Of a DNA stretch of 64,000 nt, positions 8,818 through 16,951 are shown one piece after another. The DNA is from Caecitellus pseudoparvulus. Lineage: Eukaryota; Bigyra: Bicosoecida. The translations under genes and the position numbers were made by a program. The notes beneath the pieces were generated by a model. The model was not told where the DNA came from and made no database searches. It saw only the letters and a list, made by a program, of their open reading frames with translations. Where the stretch lies: contig CBFFRQ010000043.1 of NCBI GenBank assembly GCA_965644315.1, positions 1-64,000 on the forward strand, read 5' to 3'. How positions within the stretch are numbered: position 1 is the first letter of the stretch; each line of letters opens with the position of its first letter.

Positions 8818-11800
8818 GTGACCCCTACCGAAGTGCTGACACTTGAGGGCTGCCCCAGGAAGCCAGGGGTCCTCCCAAGAATCCCTCTTGCCGATGACAG
8901 TGCCCTTGCCCCACTTCTGGCGGGGGACCATGTCTTCAGCAATGTGGATGGGCAACACTGTGTACAGGCATGTGTGGAAACAGCTATAGGGGAAAAGCTT
9001 CTTACAACCGAGGACCTTGTGCTGCTGCAGCATGCAGCTGCGATCCAAAGTGCACAGCGAGCGTACGCATCTCTGCGCAGCATGAAGCAGGTTGCGGCTG
9101 GAGACTCATCTGACTCTGATGTACAAGCTATTCCGATGGCTAACACGACTGCTGAAGAGTCTCCAGAAGATGATCTTGAACTTTTCACCCGCCTCCTTCG
9201 ACGGTTCTCCCCTCCCGATGCATCCATTCAGACTGCCATGCCCCCAGTCCTTCTTCCAGGGCTGCACACACTATTGGAAGAACTGAACTATGACTACGTG
9301 CAACTCAACGGAGGCGGTCCCCAGATCAGAGGAGAGGTCGGTGTTAGCTCTGCAAGGACGAAAGGCGACCATGCTGAGCTCTTTCAGAATGTGCACTTTG
9401 CGTTTGCGTTGTCGGCGCCAGATGGATCAGAGATGGCTCACCTCATGTTGATCTTGGTAGACCCACAGCGGAATGAGCTTGTGCTATGGAACCCAGACGA
9501 ACCAACACAAAGCACATCCATCCCAATGGTCAACTGTATGGACCATCTGCACTCCCAAGGGATCGACACTGTCTACAGAGTTTCAGCAAAGAAGCATACG
9601 GGAGCCCCCACTTCTCTCCGGGACCGAGTGAGAAGAGCCCTCCTGAAGCTCAAAGAGCGATACCCACCCTTTCCGTTCGTGGATGCGGAGGGGATGGTCC
9701 ACATGAAGACCTACATCGCAAGCCGATCTACACGGATCACCATGCCAACTGGTCGCCCAACCCGAAAGCAAGCCGCATCAGAACAATACGTCAGAGAGCA
9801 TGATCCACTCCTGCAACTCATACCCAGTCCGTCTCCACCACTCAAGACAGACTGGACGCAGAGTCCACATACCCCAATCGGCCGTGCAGCCACGACCCAA
9901 GTCGCTCTTGTCTCATGGAACGTCGCTGGGGCAGGGGGGCAACACCTACATGAGCTGATCCTGTGCACAAAGTCAGTTATCAAGCGGTCAGCACGCCTGG
10001 TTATGTGTCTCACTGAGCCAGGTGGACGTGGAGTCCTGGACACTGAGGTGATGGGGCTTCAGTGTTTTCGTCCCAGCCCACCCGAACGACCTCCAGGCAG
10101 AAGCGAGGTAGCTATGCTTGTCGATAGCCGGCTGAATGCCTCCCTTCTCCCAGGACTAGGGCTTGATGGCCGCTGTTTGGTAGCCTGCTCCATCCCCTGC
10201 AAGCCCTTGCCTCTTGCTGTGATCGGAGCGTATGTCCCGAATTGGCATACAGCCCAAAGGAAGAAGGCGCTTGCAGACCCCGACACCAAACTCCCACACC
10301 GGCAGGAGATGTGGGAGCAGCTTACCCATGCTGTTCAATCACTACGCCACACCCACATGATAGCGCTCATGGGAGACTTGAACTGTCACCCTGGCGACTC
10401 TGGCATGAAGTGCTGGGACACAGAGGCGTGGGAAAACAGGACAGGAGTTCCCGATCCTACAGATGATGTTGGAGTACTCGATGCACTTTGCAGAGAAGGG
10501 GGGCTCCAGCCAGCGGGGAAGAGTGGGGACTCAACACAGGCGACGTTCAAGCGTGCCCTTGATCATGTACTCATCTGTCCAAGGCTGATGCACCACCTAA
10601 GACAGCCGTTAAAAGTGACAACCACATTCTCTCGCTCAGGCAAACGAAACCCAGCCAAGATGGAGCTGAGCGACCATCACCTTCTGTCAGTCATAGTTGC
10701 TGTCAAGCTGAAGGGGCAAGCAAGGAAACTTCGCTCAACCCATCGCCAAGCCACTGCCCCTCCTTGGTGGCCGTCTGCAACGCCAGAAGGATCAAACGCC
10801 CAACTCCACTTCAGAACTGCGGTCAAGCAGTCACTGGAGACTGCCCTGGCAGCGCCACTTGCAGACTCGTCGAAGCAGCTTACAGAGCTGGATGACATCA
10901 TTGGCCTTGCAGCTCGCGACACCCACTCGCACTGCAAGGTGTTGAGCACAGAACATCTCCAAGTACTCACGCATGTGCGATCACTCAGCTCACAAAAGAA
11001 GAAGCTGACCGCGAAGGTGTCCCGCCTCCGAAAGAAGCTCGATCGTACCCGGCGACATCACGCACTTCTGCGAGGCGCAACGGATGAGGTCCGGAAGAGG
11101 AAAGCACGCTCCTTGTGGGAACAGCAGCAGATGCTGAACGAAGACATTGACGCCACGCAGCGTCTGCGAAAACAAGCAATGAGAAAATGCTCGAGACTCG
11201 CAGCCAAGAAGCACCGATCTGCACTCCGCCAAGTGAAGCAAAGGCTCCGTGAGCTGATTCATGTTGATCCCTTTGCGGCGCATACACACATACGCCGTCT
11301 GTCTGGGCGGGGTCGGCGCACCTCCTCAACTCCACTGCAAGCGGTGTACAACACGGAAGGGTTCCTCGTTACGAGCCCCGACGAGGTCAAGGCCACCGTT
11401 CGTGAACAGATGGCCGACATCATTGGACCCAGACAGCAGCAGGTGATTCCCCTCGAGTTCGGACTATCCAGGTTCCTACCAACAAACTGCGCACACTTCG
11501 TGCCACCAGAAACGTGGCTTCCAGTGACAGACGTGGCTGTCTCTCATATCGACAAGCTAAGCCTTCATCGAAGTCCCGGACCAGGACATTACCAAGCCGA
11601 GCACCTGAAGTACTCACCGCTACCCGTGAAGCGAAAGTACGCGAGGGTTCTACTAGATGCCTTGCAGCAAGGCCAGCCACCAGCTACCTACCACAGTGGG
11701 GTTGGCACACTTCTCCCAAAGAAGACCAGCAAGCCAGGCCGAGTCTGCACGTATAGACTCATAGTGTGCCGTCCTCCGCAGGCGAAGCTTTTCTTCTCCC

Positions 11801-14340
11801 TGGTTGCGACCTGTGTCGAAAGCTGGATGAAGACTTGGATATCCAAAGAGCAGGCAGGCTTTACACGTACTCGAAACACCCATGAGCAAATCCTTGCACT
11901 GCAGGAGGCTGCGAATGAGTACGTAAGGGTCTCTGCTGGGCGGTCTGTTCTGATCCTGTTTGTCGATTTCAAGGGAGCATTTGACACAGTCAGTCACTCG
12001 GCCATCCTTGAGATCCTCACGGCTGCTCATCTTCCCCAACCCCTACTGGCCTGTGTCAAAGACTACATGACGCGAGCAAGCGTCGCCATACACACTGCAC
12101 ATGGTCTTTGCGATCCGATACCGGTCACGAACGGTGTTCCCCAGGGCGGCGCACTCTCTCCTCTCCTGTTCAAGATCGCTATTGACATTCTGTCTCAGCG
12201 GCTTCATGAGCTTCCCTACCAAGGCATTGTTGGAGCAGGAATCAGAACTCCCCATGGCCACATCACGCATACACTGTATGCTGATGACCTTGCATGTGTG
12301 GCCACTTCCCCTGCCGCGCTGCTCCGAATGTTCCAGGAAGTGAAAGCTCTTGGCGAGCGTGTGGGGCTTGCCATCAACCCAGGGAAATCAGGAGTCATGA
12401 TCGTCACAAGTGCCTCAGCCAGCCGTGGGGTTTCTGCAACAGAGCGGCGTAAGGGCCTGTGGAGATCAAAGTGGCTCAAGTCAGGCTCCATGTTGAAGGT
12501 GAAAGGCGTCCCTATCCAGCGGACAAGCACCTATACCTACCTTGGGGCACCACTGTCAGACAACACCAACCGCACCAGACTCCTTGCGATCAGACAGGCC
12601 AGCATCTCATGCTGTCAAGCGGGCTTCTCCTGTGGAGCCCTGCTGAGTAGTAGGTGGCTGGACGTCAACCTGAAGCACCGAATGAGCGCGGCCTCCATCA
12701 CAAGCGCAGCAGACTATATCCTTGCGACCCAAGTTCGGAACTCAGTCCTCCCCCTCCGAGATGTTGACCGGGGACTTGCCAAAGCACTAAGCAAATCCCA
12801 CCTTGGCATGCAGAGCTCGCTCATGCGCATGCACAATTTCTCCAAGCTGGCTGTCTGTGGGATTCTACCTGCACACATCCGAGCTACCAAGCACAGGGTC
12901 AACATCTTCAGGAGACTACTGAAAGGGATCAATCAAAGCACCCCAGCAGCAATCGCTCTCAAGTACACCCTCCCCGATGCCATCGAACGCCTGCCAACCG
13001 ATGTGGACATGCAGCTCGTCTTGAGGACCAATATTAGCCTGGACAAGCCTGCTCCAAATGGTGTGCCAGACTCTTGGGCTCTGCACGGCTTGCTCGACTT
13101 GTGGCTCTACGGAGCACTCCCAGACAGAGCGGATGTACTGTGTTACTGCACCCCAGCTGATGAAGAAGAAGTGAGCTTGGACTGTGGTCTCGATGTCTGC
13201 CGAGGCATGGATGCACTTCCGTTGAAGGTGGAGCTTCTTGGTCTTGCAGCCGCAGAGTCCAGCTCGTTCCTTTGTGCACCGGTCTTCGCAGCGTCCACAC
13301 CTTGGGCAACACGTCAGCGCATCATTGAGTCGTATCAGCACATCGCACCAACAGTGACCTGTCCAGAAGTTCAGTACTCTACCACAAGCGAGATTCCGCG
13401 AGCACGACGTCCAAAGCCCTACCACGTTGGACCTGGCGCACGGCTCTTCGTTTGGCTCCATCCCATCCCCTCGGCTGCGAGCCCACTCCTCTGGGCCTGC
13501 GAAGAAGAGCAGGAAAAGCGAGTAAAGGTTCACCTGTGGCAGACTTTGCAGGTGCTACACGGCGACGACTTCCCAACCTGCTTCAGAGAGTGCCCTCTCT
13601 GCCAGAGCCGCATGTGGCCTAGCCTTCACGAGCACATCTTGCTTTCCTGCACACACCCTCCACTGGCTGAGTCTAGAACAGCAGCTCTCAAAAGCACCCT
13701 TCAACTCGCACTTCAATCTGCGGAAGAAGCTTCACGCAAGCCCCGACCTTGTCGCGTTGCTGTCCCTCAACTTCTGGTTGCAGCTCTGCATCGCTGGGAA
13801 GCGGGCCTCTATCTCCGCACCCCGGAGCGGAAGGTCATGCTCCGCTTCCTTCTCTGTGGTCAATGGCCCTTCCGTTGGGGCACGGCGGCTGACCTGCAAC
13901 TTGTGTCGAAGGAGGAGGCATCCGTGCTCTCGAACCCACACCTGACCTTCCGCAACTCTGCCGGGCCACTCCTCCCTCCTTCCTGCTGGAAACAAATGGT
14001 GGCGAAGGCGGCCGACTTCTCATCAACTGCGTGGGACGAATGTGTGAAGCGTATGCTCAAACTCACCTCTCAAGAGTTTCTACCTGTGCAAAAGCATGCA
14101 CGGTATCTGTGGTGGGCGGCGCATGGGCGGGGAAGTACACTACCTGGGTCGTCAAGACCTCTCCCAAGTGCGGTAAGCAAACACACCGCCAGGGTCCGGG
14201 CGAGGCGGTTTGAGCGTACATACTTCCCCGTGCGCACGGAGCGGCGCGCTCCGCGCTCCTTCAGTGCGCAGTCCACGCTGTTTGATGTTGGTGTTTCCAG
14301 GCCCGACATACCATCCAGTCCGGGTTCTGACTTGGAGTAG
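8818..14340 (+). CDS. LINE polyprotein: peptidase-like domain, APE endonuclease, reverse transcriptase, zinc motif
   Basis: About 1,840 codons, open from the 5' junction; 8818 is the first GTG and no early ATG exists, so the N-terminus is missing. Domains: (1) residues about 40-310, cysteine-peptidase-like, shared with family A (CVQAC, AHLMLILVD, VLWNPD). (2) About 362-625, APE-type endonuclease with SWN, TEP, GAYVPN, MGDLN and LSDH motifs all present. (3) About 890-1250, reverse transcriptase with motif A FVDFKGAFD, motif B VPQGGALSP, motif C YADD (near residue 1154) and TYLGAPL. (4) About 1592-1611, a Cys/His cluster CPLC...HEHILLSC, a zinc motif placed as in other LINE C-termini. All catalytic residues look intact. 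It is the likely source of RT for both families. The stop is TAG. Confidence 0.92.
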   Translation: MTPTEVLTLEGCPRKPGVLPRIPLADDSALAPLLAGDHVFSNVDGQHCVQACVETAIGEKLLTTEDLVLLQHAAAIQSAQRAYASLRSMKQVAAGDSSDSDVQAIPMANTTAEESPEDDLELFTRLLRRFSPPDASIQTAMPPVLLPGLHTLLEELNYDYVQLNGGGPQIRGEVGVSSARTKGDHAELFQNVHFAFALSAPDGSEMAHLMLILVDPQRNELVLWNPDEPTQSTSIPMVNCMDHLHSQGIDTVYRVSAKKHTGAPTSLRDRVRRALLKLKERYPPFPFVDAEGMVHMKTYIASRSTRITMPTGRPTRKQAASEQYVREHDPLLQLIPSPSPPLKTDWTQSPHTPIGRAATTQVALVSWNVAGAGGQHLHELILCTKSVIKRSARLVMCLTEPGGRGVLDTEVMGLQCFRPSPPERPPGRSEVAMLVDSRLNASLLPGLGLDGRCLVACSIPCKPLPLAVIGAYVPNWHTAQRKKALADPDTKLPHRQEMWEQLTHAVQSLRHTHMIALMGDLNCHPGDSGMKCWDTEAWENRTGVPDPTDDVGVLDALCREGGLQPAGKSGDSTQATFKRALDHVLICPRLMHHLRQPLKVTTTFSRSGKRNPAKMELSDHHLLSVIVAVKLKGQARKLRSTHRQATAPPWWPSATPEGSNAQLHFRTAVKQSLETALAAPLADSSKQLTELDDIIGLAARDTHSHCKVLSTEHLQVLTHVRSLSSQKKKLTAKVSRLRKKLDRTRRHHALLRGATDEVRKRKARSLWEQQQMLNEDIDATQRLRKQAMRKCSRLAAKKHRSALRQVKQRLRELIHVDPFAAHTHIRRLSGRGRRTSSTPLQAVYNTEGFLVTSPDEVKATVREQMADIIGPRQQQVIPLEFGLSRFLPTNCAHFVPPETWLPVTDVAVSHIDKLSLHRSPGPGHYQAEHLKYSPLPVKRKYARVLLDALQQGQPPATYHSGVGTLLPKKTSKPGRVCTYRLIVCRPPQAKLFFSLVATCVESWMKTWISKEQAGFTRTRNTHEQILALQEAANEYVRVSAGRSVLILFVDFKGAFDTVSHSAILEILTAAHLPQPLLACVKDYMTRASVAIHTAHGLCDPIPVTNGVPQGGALSPLLFKIAIDILSQRLHELPYQGIVGAGIRTPHGHITHTLYADDLACVATSPAALLRMFQEVKALGERVGLAINPGKSGVMIVTSASASRGVSATERRKGLWRSKWLKSGSMLKVKGVPIQRTSTYTYLGAPLSDNTNRTRLLAIRQASISCCQAGFSCGALLSSRWLDVNLKHRMSAASITSAADYILATQVRNSVLPLRDVDRGLAKALSKSHLGMQSSLMRMHNFSKLAVCGILPAHIRATKHRVNIFRRLLKGINQSTPAAIALKYTLPDAIERLPTDVDMQLVLRTNISLDKPAPNGVPDSWALHGLLDLWLYGALPDRADVLCYCTPADEEEVSLDCGLDVCRGMDALPLKVELLGLAAAESSSFLCAPVFAASTPWATRQRIIESYQHIAPTVTCPEVQYSTTSEIPRARRPKPYHVGPGARLFVWLHPIPSAASPLLWACEEEQEKRVKVHLWQTLQVLHGDDFPTCFRECPLCQSRMWPSLHEHILLSCTHPPLAESRTAALKSTLQLALQSAEEASRKPRPCRVAVPQLLVAALHRWEAGLYLRTPERKVMLRFLLCGQWPFRWGTAADLQLVSKEEASVLSNPHLTFRNSAGPLLPPSCWKQMVAKAADFSSTAWDECVKRMLKLTSQEFLPVQKHARYLWWAAHGRGSTLPGSSRPLPSAVSKHTARVRARRFERTYFPVRTERRAPRSFSAQSTLFDVGVSRPDIPSSPGSDLE

Positions 14341-14810
14341 TCCGTGAGAATCCCCTGGTAAACGCTGGCGGATCTGTGGAAACAAGATGGAAAGGCGTGG
14401 TGAGAACCACGATGGAAACTGTGGGCTTGGAAATCTTGGCAACGCTGGCCAGGTGGCCGGCCTTCATCTTGGCTTCTTTCTGCGAAGAAGAGAGAAATAA
14501 GTCCAAGATTGACGCATGAGTACTTAGATGGAGGCCTTGGATCCATGAGAAGCCCTTTGTATCCTCCTGTGGCGGCGCGTGCGGAAGTAGCCGTGCCCCA
14601 CGCACGGGCGCAAGGCACGCCGCCACCTGGAAGAGGACTCACCAGGATCCAGCCCGTCCACAAGTACTTCATCGACCTACATGCGCAGAAAGGAGCGGAA
14701 AGAGTGTGGAACATGTCAGGAACAAGGTGTTCTTCAAGCGTTCGGCGGGGCAGGCAGCGCGTGGTGCTGCCAAGTGCACTGCCCCACCGTGAAACGCCCC
14801 CACCTGTCCC

Positions 14811-14880
14811 GGGCACTGAGGCCCATGTAGGGCCCACAGTGGGACGAAGTCCCGGGCCCGAGTCGGAAACCGGCCCGGGA
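14811..14880 (+). other. GC-rich hairpins in family B 3' UTR
   Basis: A 9-bp perfect stem pairs 14850-14858 (TCCCGGGCC) with 14872-14880 (GGCCCGGGA) around a 13-nt loop. Just upstream, an imperfect long hairpin pairs CACTG/GGCCC with GGGCC/CAGTG (about 14811-14845). Both are preserved in the truncated copies 5 and 6. I see no equivalent in family A. A role in RNA packaging or 3' end formation is possible but unproven. Confidence 0.5.
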
Positions 14881-15003
14881 TAATGGGGGAAGTTGAATTG
14901 TGAACTGATGGAATGTCTGAGTGGGTTGCGCTGGCTGCGCACCCCCCCCACGAGACCGAGCTCTGGCCCCCTCGCGGGCATGTGGACCTTTCTACCAAGG
15001 GGC

Positions 15004-15089
15004 GGGCGTTGAAACGCCCTAGCGAAGCGGCGGCTTATACAACGGACTCACGTCTGTGCTGGCTGCAGATCCATTAACATGGTAGCCGC
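15004..15089 (+). other. Conserved 3' UTR stem-loop module, family B copy 4
   Basis: Stem 1 is GGGCGT (15004-15009), loop TGAA, ACGCCC (15014-15019). Stem 2 pairs GCGGCT (15030-15035) with AGCCGC (15084-15089), enclosing hairpin GGAC-TCAC-GTCT (15044-15055). The family A module has the same order, the same TGAA loop and the same CTTATACAACGGAC spacer, but different paired bases. Copies 5 and 6 carry it at 15487 and 16748 onward. Confidence 0.65.
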
Positions 15090-15205
15090 TGTGGTGTACA
15101 TCGTGGCGCATTCGTGCGCGACGGTGAGCAGGACACCACGTGTGATGCCCCAGCTGCACCGCGCCTGTGGCAAGCGTGGAAGCGAATTGCAATGCATTGA
15201 ACTGT

Positions 15206-15217
15206 CTAACCCTAACC
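15206..15217 (+). repeat. Interstitial telomeric units between copies B4 and B5
   Basis: CTAACCCTAACC, two telomeric units, separates the ACTGT end of copy 4 from the truncated start of copy 5 (TTCAAGTG). The first CTAAC may be shared with the element's own 3' end. Confidence 0.85.
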
Positions 15218-15694
15218 TTCAAGTGTTCGGCGGGGCAGGCAGTGCGTGATGCTGCCAGGTGCACTGCCCCACTGCGAAACGCCCCCACTTGTCCCGGGCA
15301 CTGAGGCCCATGTAGGGCCCACAGTGGGACGAAGTCCCGGGCCCGAGTCGGAAACCGGCCCGGGATAATGGGGGAAGTTGAATTGTAAGCTGATGGAATG
15401 TCTGAGTGGGTGGCGCTGGCTGCGCACCCCCCCAAGAGACCGAGCTCTGGCCCCCTCGCGGGCATGTGGACCTTCTTTCGAAGGGGCGGGCGTTGAAACG
15501 CCCTAGCGAAGCGGCGGCTTATACAACGGACTCACGTCTGTGCTGGCTGCAGATCCATTAACATGGTAGCCGCTGTGGTGTACACCGGAGCGCACTCGTG
15601 TGCGACGGTGAGCAGGACACCACGTGTGATGCCCCAGCTGCACCGCGCCTGTGGCAAGCGTGGAAGCGAATTGCAATGCATTGACTGTCTAACC
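15218..15694 (+). mobile_element. Family B element, copy 5 (3' UTR fragment)
   Basis: This is about 475 bp matching 14733-15207 of copy 4, entirely 3' UTR. It ends TGCAATGCATTGACTGTCTAACC with one A fewer than copy 4. It differs from copy 4 at scattered sites (for example TTCAAGTG versus TTCAAGCG at the start), so it is more diverged than copies 4 and 6 are from each other. It is severely 5'-truncated, as expected for aborted reverse transcription. Confidence 0.85.
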
Positions 15695-16084
15695 GGCAAC
15701 TCTGCCGGGCCACTCCTCCCTCCTTCCTGCTGGAAACAAATGGTGGCGAAGGCGGCCGACTTCTCATCAACTGCGTGGGACGAATGTGTGAAGCGTATGC
15801 TCAAACTCACCTCTCAAGAGTTTCTACCTGTGCAAAAGCATGCACGGTATCTGTGGTGGGCGGCGCATGGGCGGGGAAGTACACTACCTGGGTCGTCAAG
15901 ACCTCTCCCAAGTGCGGTAAGCAAACACACCGCCAGGGTCCGGGCGAGGCGGTTTGAGCGTACATACTTCCCCGTGCGCACGGAGCGGCGCGCTCCGCGC
16001 TCCTTCAGTGCGCAGTCCACGCTGTTTGATGTTGGTGTTTCCAGGCCCGACATACCATCCAGTCCGGGTTCTGACTTGCAATAG
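15695..16084 (+). pseudogene. C-terminal remnant of family B RT polyprotein (copy 6)
   Basis: It keeps the last 130 codons or so of the polyprotein (from Gly-Asn-Ser-Ala-Gly-Pro) and the TAG stop. The final sense codon is CAA (Gln) where copy 4 has GAG (Glu). It has no start, RT or endonuclease and is dead by truncation. Confidence 0.75.
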
Positions 16085-16951
16085 TCCGTGAGAATCCCCT
16101 GGTAAACGCTGGCGGATCTGTGGAAACAAGATGGAAAGGCGTGGTGAGAACCACGATGGAAACTGTGGGCTTGGAAATCTTGGCAACGCTGGCCAGGTGG
16201 CCGGCCTTCATCTTGGCTTCTTTCTGCGAAGAAGAGAGAAATAAGTCCAAGATTGACGCATGAGTACTTAGATGGAGGCCTTGGATCCATGAGAAGCCCT
16301 TTGTATCCTCCTGTGGCGGCGCGTGCGGAAGTAGCCGTGCCCCACGCACGGGCGCAAGGCACGCCGCCACCTGGAAGAGGACTCACCAGGATCCAGCCCG
16401 TCCACAAGTACTTCATCGACCTACATGCGCAGAAAGGAGCGGAAAGAGTGTGGAACATGTCAGGAACAAGGTGTTCTTCAAGCGTTCGGCGGGGCAGGCA
16501 GCGCGTGGTGCTGCCAAGTGCACTGCCCCACCGTGAAACGCCCCCACCTGTCCCGGGCACTGAGGCCCATGTAGGGCCCACAGTGGGACGAAGTCCCGGG
16601 CCCGAGTCGGAAACCGGCCCGGGATAATGGGGGAAGTTGAATTGTGAACTGATGGAATGTCTGAGTGGGTTGCGCTGGCTGCGCACCCCCCCCACGAGAC
16701 CGAGCTCTGGCCCCCTCGCGGGCATGTGGACCTTTCTACCAAGGGGCGGGCGTTGAAACGCCCTAGCGAAGCGGCGGCTTATACAACGGACTCACGTCTG
16801 TGCTGGCTGCAGATCCATTAACATGGTAGCCGCTGTGGTGTACATCGTGGCGCATTCGTGCGCGACGGTGAGCAGGACACCACGTGTGATGCCCCAGCTG
16901 CACCGCGCCTGTGGCAAGCGTGGAAGCGAATTGCAATGCATTGAACTGTCT
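15695..16951 (+). mobile_element. Family B element, copy 6 (5'-truncated, innermost)
   Basis: This is about 1,256 bp matching copy 4 from 13952 to 15207 at an offset of 1,744 bp, nearly identical. It contains the last 130 codons or so of the RT ORF and the complete 3' UTR. The 3' end is ACTGTCT at 16945-16951, joined directly to host DNA (CCGCTCGTGAG) with no telomeric repeat. Confidence 0.87.

Larger units (their letters stand above)
8814..15207 (+). mobile_element. Family B telomeric non-LTR retrotransposon, copy 4 (longest, RT-encoding)
   Basis: This is a 6.4-kb element with a single long ORF (to 14340) and an 867-bp 3' UTR, ending TGCAATGCATTGA-ACTGT-CTAAC. It is probably 5'-truncated: the ORF is open at the junction with copy A3, has no nearby in-frame ATG, and no ORF1 is present. 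The 3' end passes into CTAACCCTAACC, about two telomeric units. It has no LTRs, integrase or RNase H. APE endonuclease plus RT places it among APE-type LINE elements; the clade needs a phylogeny. Confidence 0.88.

Noticed and set aside
14070-14981. 303-codon minus-strand frame in family B, repeated at 15814-16725
   Set aside because: It is antisense to the RT C-terminus and the 3' UTR hairpins, and its repetition reflects copies B4 and B6.
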